Below are positions 24,234 through 31,979 of a stretch of 64,000 bases of DNA, one piece after another; position 1 is the stretch's first letter, and the number at the start of each line of letters is the position of its first letter. This stretch comes from UBA12481 sp942493265 (GTDB lineage Bacteria; Bacteroidota; Bacteroidia; Bacteroidales; UBA12481), in NCBI GenBank assembly GCA_942493265.1, contig OW818688.1, positions 4,774,001 to 4,838,000 on the forward strand, read 5' to 3'. A program made the translations under genes and the position numbers. A model generated the notes under the pieces. That model was not told where the DNA came from and made no database searches. It saw only the letters and a list, made by a program, of their open reading frames with translations.

Positions 24234-24638
24234 TTATTTCAGATACGACTGATCAAGCATCCAGGGCTCAATGGCTGCAGTTGCCGGCTCTGAATCGGAT
24301 TCACTTTTCAGATATCCTTCACTGAACATCCAATCTTCCAATCCCTGCTCATCCAGACTTTTAAACCTTAATACATAGTCGGATGCCTCATTGTCGCGAA
24401 AGGTTACCGTGATATGGTCAATCTGACCAACCATCTTCTGAATCCTTACAATATCATCCCCACTGATCTGGCCGTCATAGATCCTCGAAATAAACTCGAC
24501 GATCGGTGTGTCTACCGTAAGCGTAACAGCTTTTCTGTCATTTCGCCGGTTTGTATTATCTCCTGCGTTTACCTGGAGGGTCATGGCAAGTCCGATCAGG
24601 ACTATCCCCATCATTCTCAAAATTCCTGTAGTTTTCAT
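24234..24638 (-). CDS. Small secreted protein with C-terminal ExWM motifs, gene 2 of 3 (134 aa)
   Basis: ATG 24638 is chosen over 24689 because it starts a standard signal peptide (MKTTGILRMMGIVLIGLAMT, LQVNA) and lies in the same register after the promoter as in gene 1. It shares with gene 1 the VTLTVDTPIVEFISRIY, QIDHITVTFRD and YVLRFKSLDEQGLEDWMF segments. The C-terminus has two motif units, EDWMFSEGYLK and EPWMLDQSYLK, about 20 residues apart. Exported small protein of unknown function, probably a paralogue from tandem duplication. Confidence 0.75.
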   Translation of the reverse strand: MKTTGILRMMGIVLIGLAMTLQVNAGDNTNRRNDRKAVTLTVDTPIVEFISRIYDGQISGDDIVRIQKMVGQIDHITVTFRDNEASDYVLRFKSLDEQGLEDWMFSEGYLKSESDSEPATAAIEPWMLDQSYLK

Positions 24639-24679
24639 GGCTATTTTTTTTAAGTTTTTTAGCTTTGTTTTTGTACTTA

Positions 24680-24764
24680 TAAGACGCATGAAATGAGGAT
24701 ATGTTACTTCTGTAAGTGTTAATTAATGTGAACTTTACAGACTATTTGGTTAATGATTTGTTAA
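24680..24764 (-). promoter_or_regulatory. ECF-like promoter module of gene 2
   Basis: Same elements at exactly the same spacing as for gene 1: 54-base block 24764-24711 (TTAACAAATCATTAACC, GTTCACATTAATTAACA), GTAACAT 24707-24701, 13 bases, GCGTCTTA 24687-24680. Confidence 0.6.
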
Positions 24765-24787
24765 ATTGGATCCGGGCGGAAATACAA

Positions 24788-24816
24788 AAAGAAAAGCCGG
24801 CTTTTGAGGGCCGGCT
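24788..24816 (-). terminator. Terminator hairpin after small secreted protein gene 3
   Basis: AGCCGGC and GCCGGCT pair around TTTTGAGG, followed on the minus strand by a TTTTCTTTTT run. Confidence 0.65.
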
Positions 24817-24844
24817 AATCGGGACTTGTTCGAAAAACAAACAC

Positions 24845-25189
24845 TTACTCCTTGCAGTTTCTTATTGTATCTTTTAGATAGTTTTCATTGAGCATCCAGG
24901 GTTCAACTTCCTGCGTTTCGTTCACCAGGTAATCACCATCCATCATCCAGCTTTCAACCGGACTGGTTTCAATTGCCTCCTCAAGCCAGTTTTCATCCAG
25001 CATCCAGGATTCAACAGTTTCAGTTCCGGCCGTCAGGTAATTGGTGTCAAACATCCAGTCTTCCATCATAACGATGGTATCCTGATTGATAGTTTCACCT
25101 TCAGATAAACTGGCTGCCGGAAGATTTACAGAAAGGAACAACCCCATCAGTACCACCGGAATTATTTTTATAAGTTTCATCGTTTTCAT
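24845..25189 (-). CDS. Small secreted protein made of four ExWM repeats, gene 3 of 3 (114 aa)
   Basis: After a signal peptide (MKTMKLIKIIPVVLMGLFLS, VNLPAAS) nearly the whole mature protein is four units of the motif: EDWMFDTNYL (43-52), ESWMLDENWL (60-69), ESWMMDGDYL (79-88) and EPWMLNENYL (96-105), spaced 17, 19 and 17 residues. The glutamate, Trp, Met and closing [YW]-L are invariant. Genes 1 and 2 carry only two units behind another domain. I know of similar E-x-W-M repeats in uncharacterised Bacteroidota secreted proteins but of no function. A repeated short linear motif like this suggests binding to one partner, or processing into short peptides. Confidence 0.75.
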   Translation of the reverse strand: MKTMKLIKIIPVVLMGLFLSVNLPAASLSEGETINQDTIVMMEDWMFDTNYLTAGTETVESWMLDENWLEEAIETSPVESWMMDGDYLVNETQEVEPWMLNENYLKDTIRNCKE

Positions 25190-25219
25190 TTCTTAATCTT
25201 TCATTTTGTTTTGTAATAG

Positions 25220-25304
25220 TAAGACGCACCGATCGCCCGGATGTTACATCAGCTATTGTTAAAGAATGTGAAAGATTCCGCCTTTTTCGTTAATGATTTG
25301 TTAA
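25220..25304 (-). promoter_or_regulatory. ECF-like promoter module of gene 3
   Basis: 54-base block 25304-25251 (TTAACAAATCATTAACG, TTTCACATTCTTTAACA), GTAACAT 25247-25241, 13 bases, GCGTCTTA 25227-25220. The three modules diverge elsewhere, so these elements are selected. Confidence 0.6.
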
Positions 25305-25329
25305 ACGGCCCGGATTCCCTCAAAAACAA

Positions 25330-25358
25330 AGCTCCGGTTGTGTTGAACAACCGGAGCT
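25330..25358 (-). terminator. Terminator hairpin after the RNA helicase gene
   Basis: GCTCCGGTTG and CAACCGGAGC form a perfect 10-bp stem with a short loop, followed on the minus strand by TTTGTTTTTG. Confidence 0.75.
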
Positions 25359-25378
25359 TGTATGGAATATTGCGGGGA

Positions 25379-25421
25379 TGGGCGACCGATGGAATGGGCG
25401 ACCGCAGGTCGCCCCTACCAA
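25379..25421. repeat. REP-like GC-rich palindrome at the helicase stop
   Basis: GGGCGACCG-ATGGAAT-GGGCGACCGCAGGTCGCCC contains an inverted repeat (GGGCGACC / GGTCGCCC) typical of small dispersed REP elements. The helicase stop codon (TAG, 25417-25415) lies inside it. Confidence 0.5.
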
Positions 25422-27124
25422 CGTTTGTCGGACCGGTTATTGGAACGACGTTTCGGCGGACGGTCAAAATCCATCTGCCTCGGTTCCCTTGGTCCTTCCG
25501 ATGTTTTCAGTTCAACCGACACGCGCACTCCGTCGATATTGCAATCCTTGAAGGATCCCATCACTTCGCGCTCAAAACGGCTGTCGACCTCGATAAACGA
25601 AAATTTCTTCAACATCTCGATCTTGCCGATCTGAATCGATTTATTTCCGGTGCGGTCATTGATCAATCCAATCAGATTGGAAGGATTCATATTGTTCTTG
25701 GTGCCCAGATTGATGAAAATCCTTGAAAAACGCATGGCGCGCTCACGGTCGGGACGCGATTTGCCATCACGGTTGAGCGGACTCTTCTGATCATGAATGT
25801 TGGCATTCAGATCGGGTGCGTTTTCATAAAAAGCAAGAAAACGGTTAAACTCAACCGATACAAACCTCTTAATCAATTCATCACGCTCCATGGAGCTCAG
25901 TTTCGCATAAATCCCTTCAAGAAAAGGATCTATCTGTGAATGGTTAACCTCAACGGTTTCAACTTTATCTATCAGATTAAAAAGCTGGCTTTCACAGATT
26001 TCCATTCCACCCGGCACTTGTTTTCTGATAAATTTCTTACTCAGCAGTTTTTCAAGCTGTGTAACTTTCTGCGGCTCACGGGTATGGATAATGGAGATAG
26101 AGGTTCCGGTTTTACCTGCCCGGCCGGTTCTGCCGCTGCGGTGAATATAAACCTCAAGCTCATCAGGTAAATTATAGTTGATTACATGGGTGAGGTCATT
26201 GACGTCGAGCCCCCGGGCAGCCACATCGGTAGCAACCAGCAGCTGTACGTGCTTCTGACGGAAACGGCTCATGACGAAATCACGCTGCGCCTGCGACAAA
26301 TCACCGTGCAGAACATCGGCATTGTATCCTTCACCCATCAGTTTGTCGGCCACTTCCTGGGTTTCAGCCCGGGTACGGCAAAATACTATACCATATATAA
26401 GAGGATGCAGGTCGACAATACGCTTTAATGCGTGATAACGGTCCTTGGCATGTACAACATAATATTCATGCTGAACATTGTCGGCTCCGGCATTCTTTTT
26501 CCCAACCGAAATCATGGTCGGATCATGCATGTACTTTCCGGCAATCTCGCGAATCTCAGTCGGCATGGTGGCCGAAAAAAGCATCGTCTGCTTCTCTTTA
26601 GGGGTATCCGATAAAATCGTGTCGAGGTCATCCTTGAATCCCATCGACAGCATTTCATCTGCTTCATCCAAAACCAGCCATTTTACACTCTGAACCTTCA
26701 GCAATTTCCGCTTGAGAAGGTCCATTGCACGGCCCGGGGTGGCCACAACCATGTGTACGCCTGCCTTAAGAGCCTGAATCTGGGGTTGGATACTTGCGCC
26801 ACCGTATACGGCAACAATCTTGAATTCAGGCACATACTTTGAGTAGCTCTGCATATCCTTTGTGATCTGCATGCACAATTCACGGGTTGGACATAAAACC
26901 AATGCCTGAATGGTTTTCTGTCCGAAATCAATCTGCTGCAGAATCGGCAACCCGAATCCGGCGGTTTTGCCGGTACCGGTCTGAGCCAGACCAATCATAT
27001 CGGCGTTTGGGGATAACAGGTAGGGAATTGTTTCTGCCTGTATGGGGGTGGGCTCTTCAAAACCCATTTCGGTGATAGCGCGCAGAATCTCTTTGCGTAA
27101 CCCGAACTCTTCAAATAAACTCAT
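25415..27124 (-). CDS. deaD: DEAD-box ATP-dependent RNA helicase, CsdA/DeaD-like (569 aa)
   Basis: Complete superfamily 2 helicase: Q motif (GFEEPTPIQ), motif I AQTGTGKT (47-54), PTRELCMQ, motif II DEAD (153-156), motif III SAT (184-186), and motif VI HRSGRTGRAG near 330. Residues ~470-545 form a DbpA-type RNA-binding domain (FSRIFINLGTKNNM, GLINDRTG, SFIEVDSRFEREVM), followed by a basic tail (PPKRRSNNRSDKRW). Such proteins unwind structured RNA in ribosome assembly and mRNA turnover, often at low temperature. A single-gene unit with its own terminator; the 3' end is fused to a REP-like repeat. Confidence 0.93.
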   Translation of the reverse strand: MSLFEEFGLRKEILRAITEMGFEEPTPIQAETIPYLLSPNADMIGLAQTGTGKTAGFGLPILQQIDFGQKTIQALVLCPTRELCMQITKDMQSYSKYVPEFKIVAVYGGASIQPQIQALKAGVHMVVATPGRAMDLLKRKLLKVQSVKWLVLDEADEMLSMGFKDDLDTILSDTPKEKQTMLFSATMPTEIREIAGKYMHDPTMISVGKKNAGADNVQHEYYVVHAKDRYHALKRIVDLHPLIYGIVFCRTRAETQEVADKLMGEGYNADVLHGDLSQAQRDFVMSRFRQKHVQLLVATDVAARGLDVNDLTHVINYNLPDELEVYIHRSGRTGRAGKTGTSISIIHTREPQKVTQLEKLLSKKFIRKQVPGGMEICESQLFNLIDKVETVEVNHSQIDPFLEGIYAKLSSMERDELIKRFVSVEFNRFLAFYENAPDLNANIHDQKSPLNRDGKSRPDRERAMRFSRIFINLGTKNNMNPSNLIGLINDRTGNKSIQIGKIEMLKKFSFIEVDSRFEREVMGSFKDCNIDGVRVSVELKTSEGPREPRQMDFDRPPKRRSNNRSDKRW

Positions 27125-27261
27125 CTAATTTCTCCTTGCGGCCTGGGCCAAAATGCCTGAAAGCCATTCTTTTAATTCGGCCGCAAAGGTATTCTTTTTA
27201 TGGCAATTTATGATAGGTAATGATATTTTATTAATTTGCGGAATTCACATTTCACTCCGCC

Positions 27262-28116
27262 ATGAAAAACATTACCCTCCTGCTGCTGGTCCTTCTGCTG
27301 CCTTCAACCATATTTTGCTCAAAACCAGATCAGCAGGCTAAAAACCAACCACTCACCATCATGACCTGGAACATCCGGTACAATAATCCGGGCGACGGAG
27401 TAAATGCCTGGCCAAACCGAAAGGATAAAGTTTTTGCCTTTATCCGGGAGTCTGCTCCGCAGATTTTTTGCATGCAGGAGGTGCTTTTCTCGCAAATCAC
27501 CGACCTATCCGGTGCACTGCCTCAATATGCCTGGTTCGGCGTGGGTCGCGATGATGGTAAACAGGCCGGCGAATATGTACCCGTTTTTTACAATAAAAAC
27601 AGATACCGCTTGCTGAAGGGCGACCATTTCTGGCTTTCTGAAACCCCTTGGGTGCCCGGAAAATTAGGGTGGGATGCCGCTTGCGCAAGAATGGTTACCT
27701 GGGTTGCCCTTGCCGATCAAACCACTAAGGATACCCTGTTCATTTTCAATACCCATTTCGACCATGTCGGCGTGAAAGCCCGACTGATGAGCGCCCGACA
27801 GCTGGTTCATGCCACCGATTCAATTGCCCATAATCATACCATCATGATCACCGGAGATTTCAACGCTTCCGATAAGGATACCCCCCACCAGGTGATTATC
27901 GGTGCCGGCTTTAAGGATTCAAGGGCAGTATCTTTAAACCCACCGGCAGGCCCGGTTTATACCTTTACCGGCTTTTCAGTTTCCGGAAAGCCCGGCGACC
28001 GGATCGATTACCTCTACCTGAAAAACACAAAACCCGTTCAAACTTATATCGTTAACGATATCAGCTCAAACGGGTTCTATCCCTCCGACCATCTGCCAGT
28101 CCTAGTCGGCTTCTGA
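27262..28116 (+). CDS. Secreted endonuclease/exonuclease/phosphatase family protein (284 aa)
   Basis: Signal peptide MKNITLLLLVLLLPSTIFCS, possibly with a lipobox-like Cys. The EEP fold motifs appear in order: MTWNIRYNNPGDG, FCMQEV (metal-binding Glu), NTHFDHVG (catalytic His), TGDFNAS (Asp and Asn), and SDHLPV (C-terminal Asp-His pair). Bacteroidota members of this group are often annotated as endonucleases, but exported ones may be phosphodiesterases for lipid or sugar phosphates. Substrate undecided. Divergent from the helicase gene; the barrel gene converges on its end. Confidence 0.85.
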   Translation: MKNITLLLLVLLLPSTIFCSKPDQQAKNQPLTIMTWNIRYNNPGDGVNAWPNRKDKVFAFIRESAPQIFCMQEVLFSQITDLSGALPQYAWFGVGRDDGKQAGEYVPVFYNKNRYRLLKGDHFWLSETPWVPGKLGWDAACARMVTWVALADQTTKDTLFIFNTHFDHVGVKARLMSARQLVHATDSIAHNHTIMITGDFNASDKDTPHQVIIGAGFKDSRAVSLNPPAGPVYTFTGFSVSGKPGDRIDYLYLKNTKPVQTYIVNDISSNGFYPSDHLPVLVGF

Positions 28117-28151
28117 CAAATAGCACATTAGCAAATTAAATTATTAGCAAA

Positions 28152-30911
28152 TTATCTGGTAATCTTCACGTCAAACGTATTCCCCGACTTCCCCCCCATC
28201 TTGTTCAGCCGGTATTTAAACGACAGCATCACATAGCGGCCCAGCATGTTGGTCTGCCTTTCCTGCAGATAATTCAACTCGCTGATACGCTGAATACCGG
28301 TATTCTTGTTCAACAGGTCCATACCCTGCAACGTAAGCACCCCACGGTTGAATTTCAGGAAATAATAGCTGATCTCCCCACTGAGCAACGGAACCAGAAT
28401 CGGTTCATCAAAACTCTGTGAGGTATAATTTGTGATATCTGCCTTGAATGCGAAATTCCATTTTTCAGTAGGATTATATCGCATTTCTGTAAAAGCAGCC
28501 ATATCCATATATCTGTTGTTCAGTGTATTCTGAATGGAATACCGGGCATCGGTAACCTGCAATGATCCTCCAACCGATACATCCCACTTGTCCTTTTTCC
28601 GGTTGTCGATGGTCAGCGATACCTTGTGCGTATAGTTGGTATTGACATTTTCGGCTCCGTTAACCATACTGATCCCGCGGTTAAAACTCTCGCGCAGGTT
28701 GGTATTGATCTTCACTCCCAGTTTCCGGATCGGCGTGGAGAAATCCAGCCGGGCCGATGCGCGGTAATCATTCTTCACATTCACCAGCGTCATCGTTTGC
28801 TTGAGCTGATCATCGATTGTGCGGGCCCAGTTGATCTTATCGATGGTATAGCCGGCATCAATCCCGGTCATCAGCGAGGTAAAACTGAACTGATCAAATA
28901 TCAGCCAGTTCAGATAGATGTTGTTTCCCAGCTCCGGCTTCAGATTGCGGTTGCCATACGAAACCGACATGGGATTACTGGTCTCCGGCACCGGCATCAG
29001 CTGACTGGTTGACGGCGTATTCACACTCGACTGGTAAAAGAACATCACCCGGCGACCGGTTTTATATTCATATTCCCACTGCAATCTCGGGGTAAAATAT
29101 ACATGTTTGTTTGAAACCGGCGATTCCTGCCAGAGGGTGGTTTCCACTTTACCAAGCTCCATCCCCAATGCTGCCGTGAACTGTGTTTTATCACTGTTGC
29201 GCGTCAGGCTGAGTTCCGGACGCATCCAGCGGTATTGCTTACGAAAGTCAGGACTGAGCGAGTCAACCACCTGGTCATCGGCCAGCGGCAAACCGAGCGT
29301 TTTATCGTAATGGTCGTTACTGCCTCCGACTCGCAATGCCGGCTCGATAAACAGTAACCCTTTAATCTTCTGGGTAAGTGATGTTGAGCCGGATACCGTA
29401 ACATTGTCTGTGGCAATATCTTGAAACTGGCTCACAACCTTGGTACTGGCAGGAAGGAAATATTGAGTGGTGTTGAGATATTGAGAATTGGACAGGCTGG
29501 TGGAATAACTGCCATCGCCCGATACCTTAAATATGGAACGATTGCGGTTGAATTTCTTCAGATATGACCCGGTAGCACTGCCCGAGAGGGATTTTGATTT
29601 CCCGGAGCTGTTCCGCGTCAGGTTATAAACCGGGATATCATTTTCATAAGCATCGGTTATGGAATTCTGAGGAGAAAATCCGGCCGAAAAGCCGATGTTC
29701 CCATTTACAATGATGGTTTGCGTACTGTCGATGCGGTTCCGCATTCCGAAATTTATCCGGTGTGAAGTATCGCGTTGCACCTGACTGGCCGATTGTTTTT
29801 CATTAAACGACCGGTCGGAGGTGAAGTTTTGCGTGGTTGAACTTTCGAGCAGCGACCGGTTGGAGCCGCTGAAGATGTAACTCGCGAACACCCTTCTCTC
29901 TTTGGCCCAGGTATAGGAAAGGTTGGCTCCGCCGGCACCCGAGGAAGCGAGTCCGCTCTCAGGTTGACCAAAATTGATCGGAAAGCCATCGTTGCCGCCA
30001 ATCATGAGCGAGTGTCCCCCACCCGACATGGCCGACATCCCGCCGTTGAAACTCATGTAATCACCAAACGAAAAGCCCGACTGGTTCACATTGTTCAGCA
30101 TGCCCAGTGCCGCGGCCTGTATCTTATCCGAAAATTTATAAACCTTTCCGCTGCCCATGTAATGGTTGCCGGTGCCGCCACCCACCGTAACATCACCCAG
30201 TATACCCTTCTTTTTATCTTCTTTCAGAACCAGGTTTACCGTTTTGTCGCGGGTACCGTCATCGATGCCGGTAAATTCCGATTCATCTGACCGCTTATCG
30301 TACAACTGAACCTTATCGATGGCATCGGCAGGCAGATTTTTGGTGGCTACCTTGGGATCATTGCCAAAGAACTCCTTGCCATCAACCAATACCTTTTTTA
30401 CATCCTTGCCCAGCGCTTTTATATTACCTGCACGATCAACCTCGATGCCCGGCAATTTCTTGAGCAACTCTTCCACATTGGCATCCGACTTTGTTTTGAA
30501 TGCCCGTGCATTGAATTCAATGGTATCATGTTTTATGGTGAGCGGCACATATTCCCCAACTACCTGAACTTCTTTAATATCAACAGGTTTCGGCTTTAGC
30601 CCCACCACACCGAAATCATTGTCCGGTCCGTACGGAATGGTAATGCTTTTGTAAAACGACTGATAACCCAGATAGGCTATCTGCATGAGGTATTTGCCGG
30701 TGCGCACGCTTTTAACCTCAAAATGACCCTTCTCGTTGGTTATTCCGAAGAATTCCAGGGTAGAATCCTGGGGATTAAGCAATACAACGGTGGCGGAATT
30801 CAGCGGAGCACCTTTATCGCCCAGCACATCTCCGATAAGGTTTTGTGACTGGCCAAAAGCCAGCGAGGAAAAGATAGAGCCAATTAATATCGATAAGAGA
30901 TAGCGTTTCAT
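28152..30911 (-). CDS. Outer-membrane beta-barrel (TonB-receptor-like) protein, 919 aa
   Basis: Signal peptide at 1-20 (LLSILIGSIFSSLAFGQ). A carboxypeptidase-regulatory-like domain covers about 23-105 (LIGDVLGDKGAPLNSATVVL, YLMQIAYLGYQSF), a plug-like domain about 115-215 (LKKLPGIEVDRAGNIKALG, VLVDGKEFFGNDPK), and the rest is a beta-barrel with repeated Gly/aromatic strands, ending in YRLNKMGGKSGNTFDVKITR. This is the 'outer membrane beta-barrel family' (OMP_b-brl_3) that lacks a clear TonB box. It is downstream of a GLPGLI gene on the same strand, a common Bacteroidota pair. Ligand unknown. Confidence 0.85.
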   Translation of the reverse strand: MKRYLLSILIGSIFSSLAFGQSQNLIGDVLGDKGAPLNSATVVLLNPQDSTLEFFGITNEKGHFEVKSVRTGKYLMQIAYLGYQSFYKSITIPYGPDNDFGVVGLKPKPVDIKEVQVVGEYVPLTIKHDTIEFNARAFKTKSDANVEELLKKLPGIEVDRAGNIKALGKDVKKVLVDGKEFFGNDPKVATKNLPADAIDKVQLYDKRSDESEFTGIDDGTRDKTVNLVLKEDKKKGILGDVTVGGGTGNHYMGSGKVYKFSDKIQAAALGMLNNVNQSGFSFGDYMSFNGGMSAMSGGGHSLMIGGNDGFPINFGQPESGLASSGAGGANLSYTWAKERRVFASYIFSGSNRSLLESSTTQNFTSDRSFNEKQSASQVQRDTSHRINFGMRNRIDSTQTIIVNGNIGFSAGFSPQNSITDAYENDIPVYNLTRNSSGKSKSLSGSATGSYLKKFNRNRSIFKVSGDGSYSTSLSNSQYLNTTQYFLPASTKVVSQFQDIATDNVTVSGSTSLTQKIKGLLFIEPALRVGGSNDHYDKTLGLPLADDQVVDSLSPDFRKQYRWMRPELSLTRNSDKTQFTAALGMELGKVETTLWQESPVSNKHVYFTPRLQWEYEYKTGRRVMFFYQSSVNTPSTSQLMPVPETSNPMSVSYGNRNLKPELGNNIYLNWLIFDQFSFTSLMTGIDAGYTIDKINWARTIDDQLKQTMTLVNVKNDYRASARLDFSTPIRKLGVKINTNLRESFNRGISMVNGAENVNTNYTHKVSLTIDNRKKDKWDVSVGGSLQVTDARYSIQNTLNNRYMDMAAFTEMRYNPTEKWNFAFKADITNYTSQSFDEPILVPLLSGEISYYFLKFNRGVLTLQGMDLLNKNTGIQRISELNYLQERQTNMLGRYVMLSFKYRLNKMGGKSGNTFDVKITR

Positions 30912-30941
30912 GGTTTGGAGTCTATTTTAATATTAAAGAGG

Positions 30942-31051
30942 AACGCGGATTTTCGCGGATCCCTTCGGGAGCGCGGATTCACGCGGATTTTTTAAAACAT
31001 AAAAAAATCCGCGTTGATCCGCGTTGCGTAGCATCCGCGTAAATCCGCGTG
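30942..31051. repeat. CGCGGAT-rich palindromic intergenic repeat, copy 1
   Basis: Consists of CGCGGATTTTCGCGGATCCC, GGGAGCGCGGATTCACGCGG and their reverse complements (AAATCCGCGTTGATCCGCGT and so on), so the RNA would fold into a long stem. A second copy lies at 35896-36006. It separates the barrel gene from the GLPGLI gene in one operon. Confidence 0.75.
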
Positions 31052-31062
31052 CTAATCTTAAC

Positions 31063-31842
31063 TTATTTTTCTATCCGAATCATCATGTGAGTACCACTTG
31101 CCCCGCCACTATGCTGCACGCCCATTTCCTTCATCTTTTCCTCCACAATGGCTTTAAATTCGGCCTCGGTGGTTTTCTTTCCCTCTTTCGGTTTTGAGAG
31201 CATCTTGCTGTCAACCTCCATCGGCTCAATGGATTTTGCGGTAAGTGTGCGGCGTCCGTTATCCAGATCAACGGCCAGCACCAGTCCCGGCAGGTTGAGG
31301 TATTCGCCAGGACCCGACGGAATCGGTATCGACGGGGTGAACCAGGCAACAATGCTGGTACTGTCGGTTGGCTGGCGGGTAGCCTCCTGACAGGAATATC
31401 CCAGAATTTCCTTAACATTTCCGGTTAGCTTCCAGTCGGAAACACCCAGTTCCTTCTCAATCAAAAACATACGGGTCATAAACTCGCGCTGCTCAAGCTG
31501 TTTTTTGGCGCCAAAATCGGTATACATCTTATTTTCAGGCTCCTGCATTTTTACCATCACCATCATACCACCCGATTCAGCCATAGCATTTTCGGCTGCC
31601 TCCTCCTGCTTCTGATTGGTATAGAGGGAAGCATTCTCATTAAATACCAAAGACTTAAGACTCTTGCGCTCCTTCGGCAGTGAGGCAGCCAGTGCGGCAG
31701 CTTCGCCATCCAGATGGATCTCAATTTTGGCCATATCTTCATACACTACTTTTCCGCTGCGGATGGCTTTTGCCGGGTCGCTCTGGGCGCCCAGCATGGT
31801 GAATGCCATTAAACCGATACTGATGGATAGAATTGCTTTCAT
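31063..31842 (-). CDS. GLPGLI family protein (259 aa)
   Basis: Signal peptide MKAILSISIGLMAFTMLGAQ. The diagnostic motif is PSGPGEYLNLPGLVLAVD (about 174-191), the variant N-L-P-G-L-V of G-L-P-G-L-I. Upstream parts (YTNQKQEEA, KLTGNVKEILGYSCQEATR) match the family pattern of a beta-rich periplasmic protein. GLPGLI proteins have no known activity but travel with TonB-receptor-like barrels, as here. A TAnnTTTG -7 element (31866-31859 on the minus strand) and a GGTTAAC box at 31888 lie upstream, shared with the divergent two-component genes. Confidence 0.85.
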   Translation of the reverse strand: MKAILSISIGLMAFTMLGAQSDPAKAIRSGKVVYEDMAKIEIHLDGEAAALAASLPKERKSLKSLVFNENASLYTNQKQEEAAENAMAESGGMMVMVKMQEPENKMYTDFGAKKQLEQREFMTRMFLIEKELGVSDWKLTGNVKEILGYSCQEATRQPTDSTSIVAWFTPSIPIPSGPGEYLNLPGLVLAVDLDNGRRTLTAKSIEPMEVDSKMLSKPKEGKKTTEAEFKAIVEEKMKEMGVQHSGGASGTHMMIRIEK

Positions 31843-31858
31843 GGAATTGAATTTTTGT

Positions 31859-31866
31859 CAAAAATA
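31859..31866 (-). promoter_or_regulatory. -7 element of the GLPGLI/barrel operon
   Basis: TATTTTTG on the minus strand fits the Bacteroidota TAnnTTTG consensus, 17 bases before the start codon region of the GLPGLI gene. Confidence 0.5.
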
Positions 31867-31887
31867 GACGGTACCAGCTAATTATCG

Positions 31888-31925
31888 GGTTAACAAGATA
31901 AAAAACAAGGTTAATTAAGGTTAAT
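31888..31925. promoter_or_regulatory. Three GGTTAAY direct repeats between divergent operons
   Basis: GGTTAAC at 31888, GGTTAAT at 31909 and GGTTAAT at 31919: starts are 21 and 10 bases apart, so on one face of the helix. OmpR/PhoB-type regulators bind such in-phase direct repeats. They lie between the -7 elements of both divergent promoters. Confidence 0.5.
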
Positions 31926-31953
31926 GGCTGCCGGCGATTCAATCCGGCACTCC

Positions 31954-31961
31954 TATATTTG
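31954..31961 (+). promoter_or_regulatory. -7 element of the histidine kinase/response regulator operon
   Basis: TATATTTG matches TAnnTTTG, about 20 bases before the GTG start at 31980. Confidence 0.5.
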
Positions 31962-31979
31962 TATCGAAATTAAAATCAA

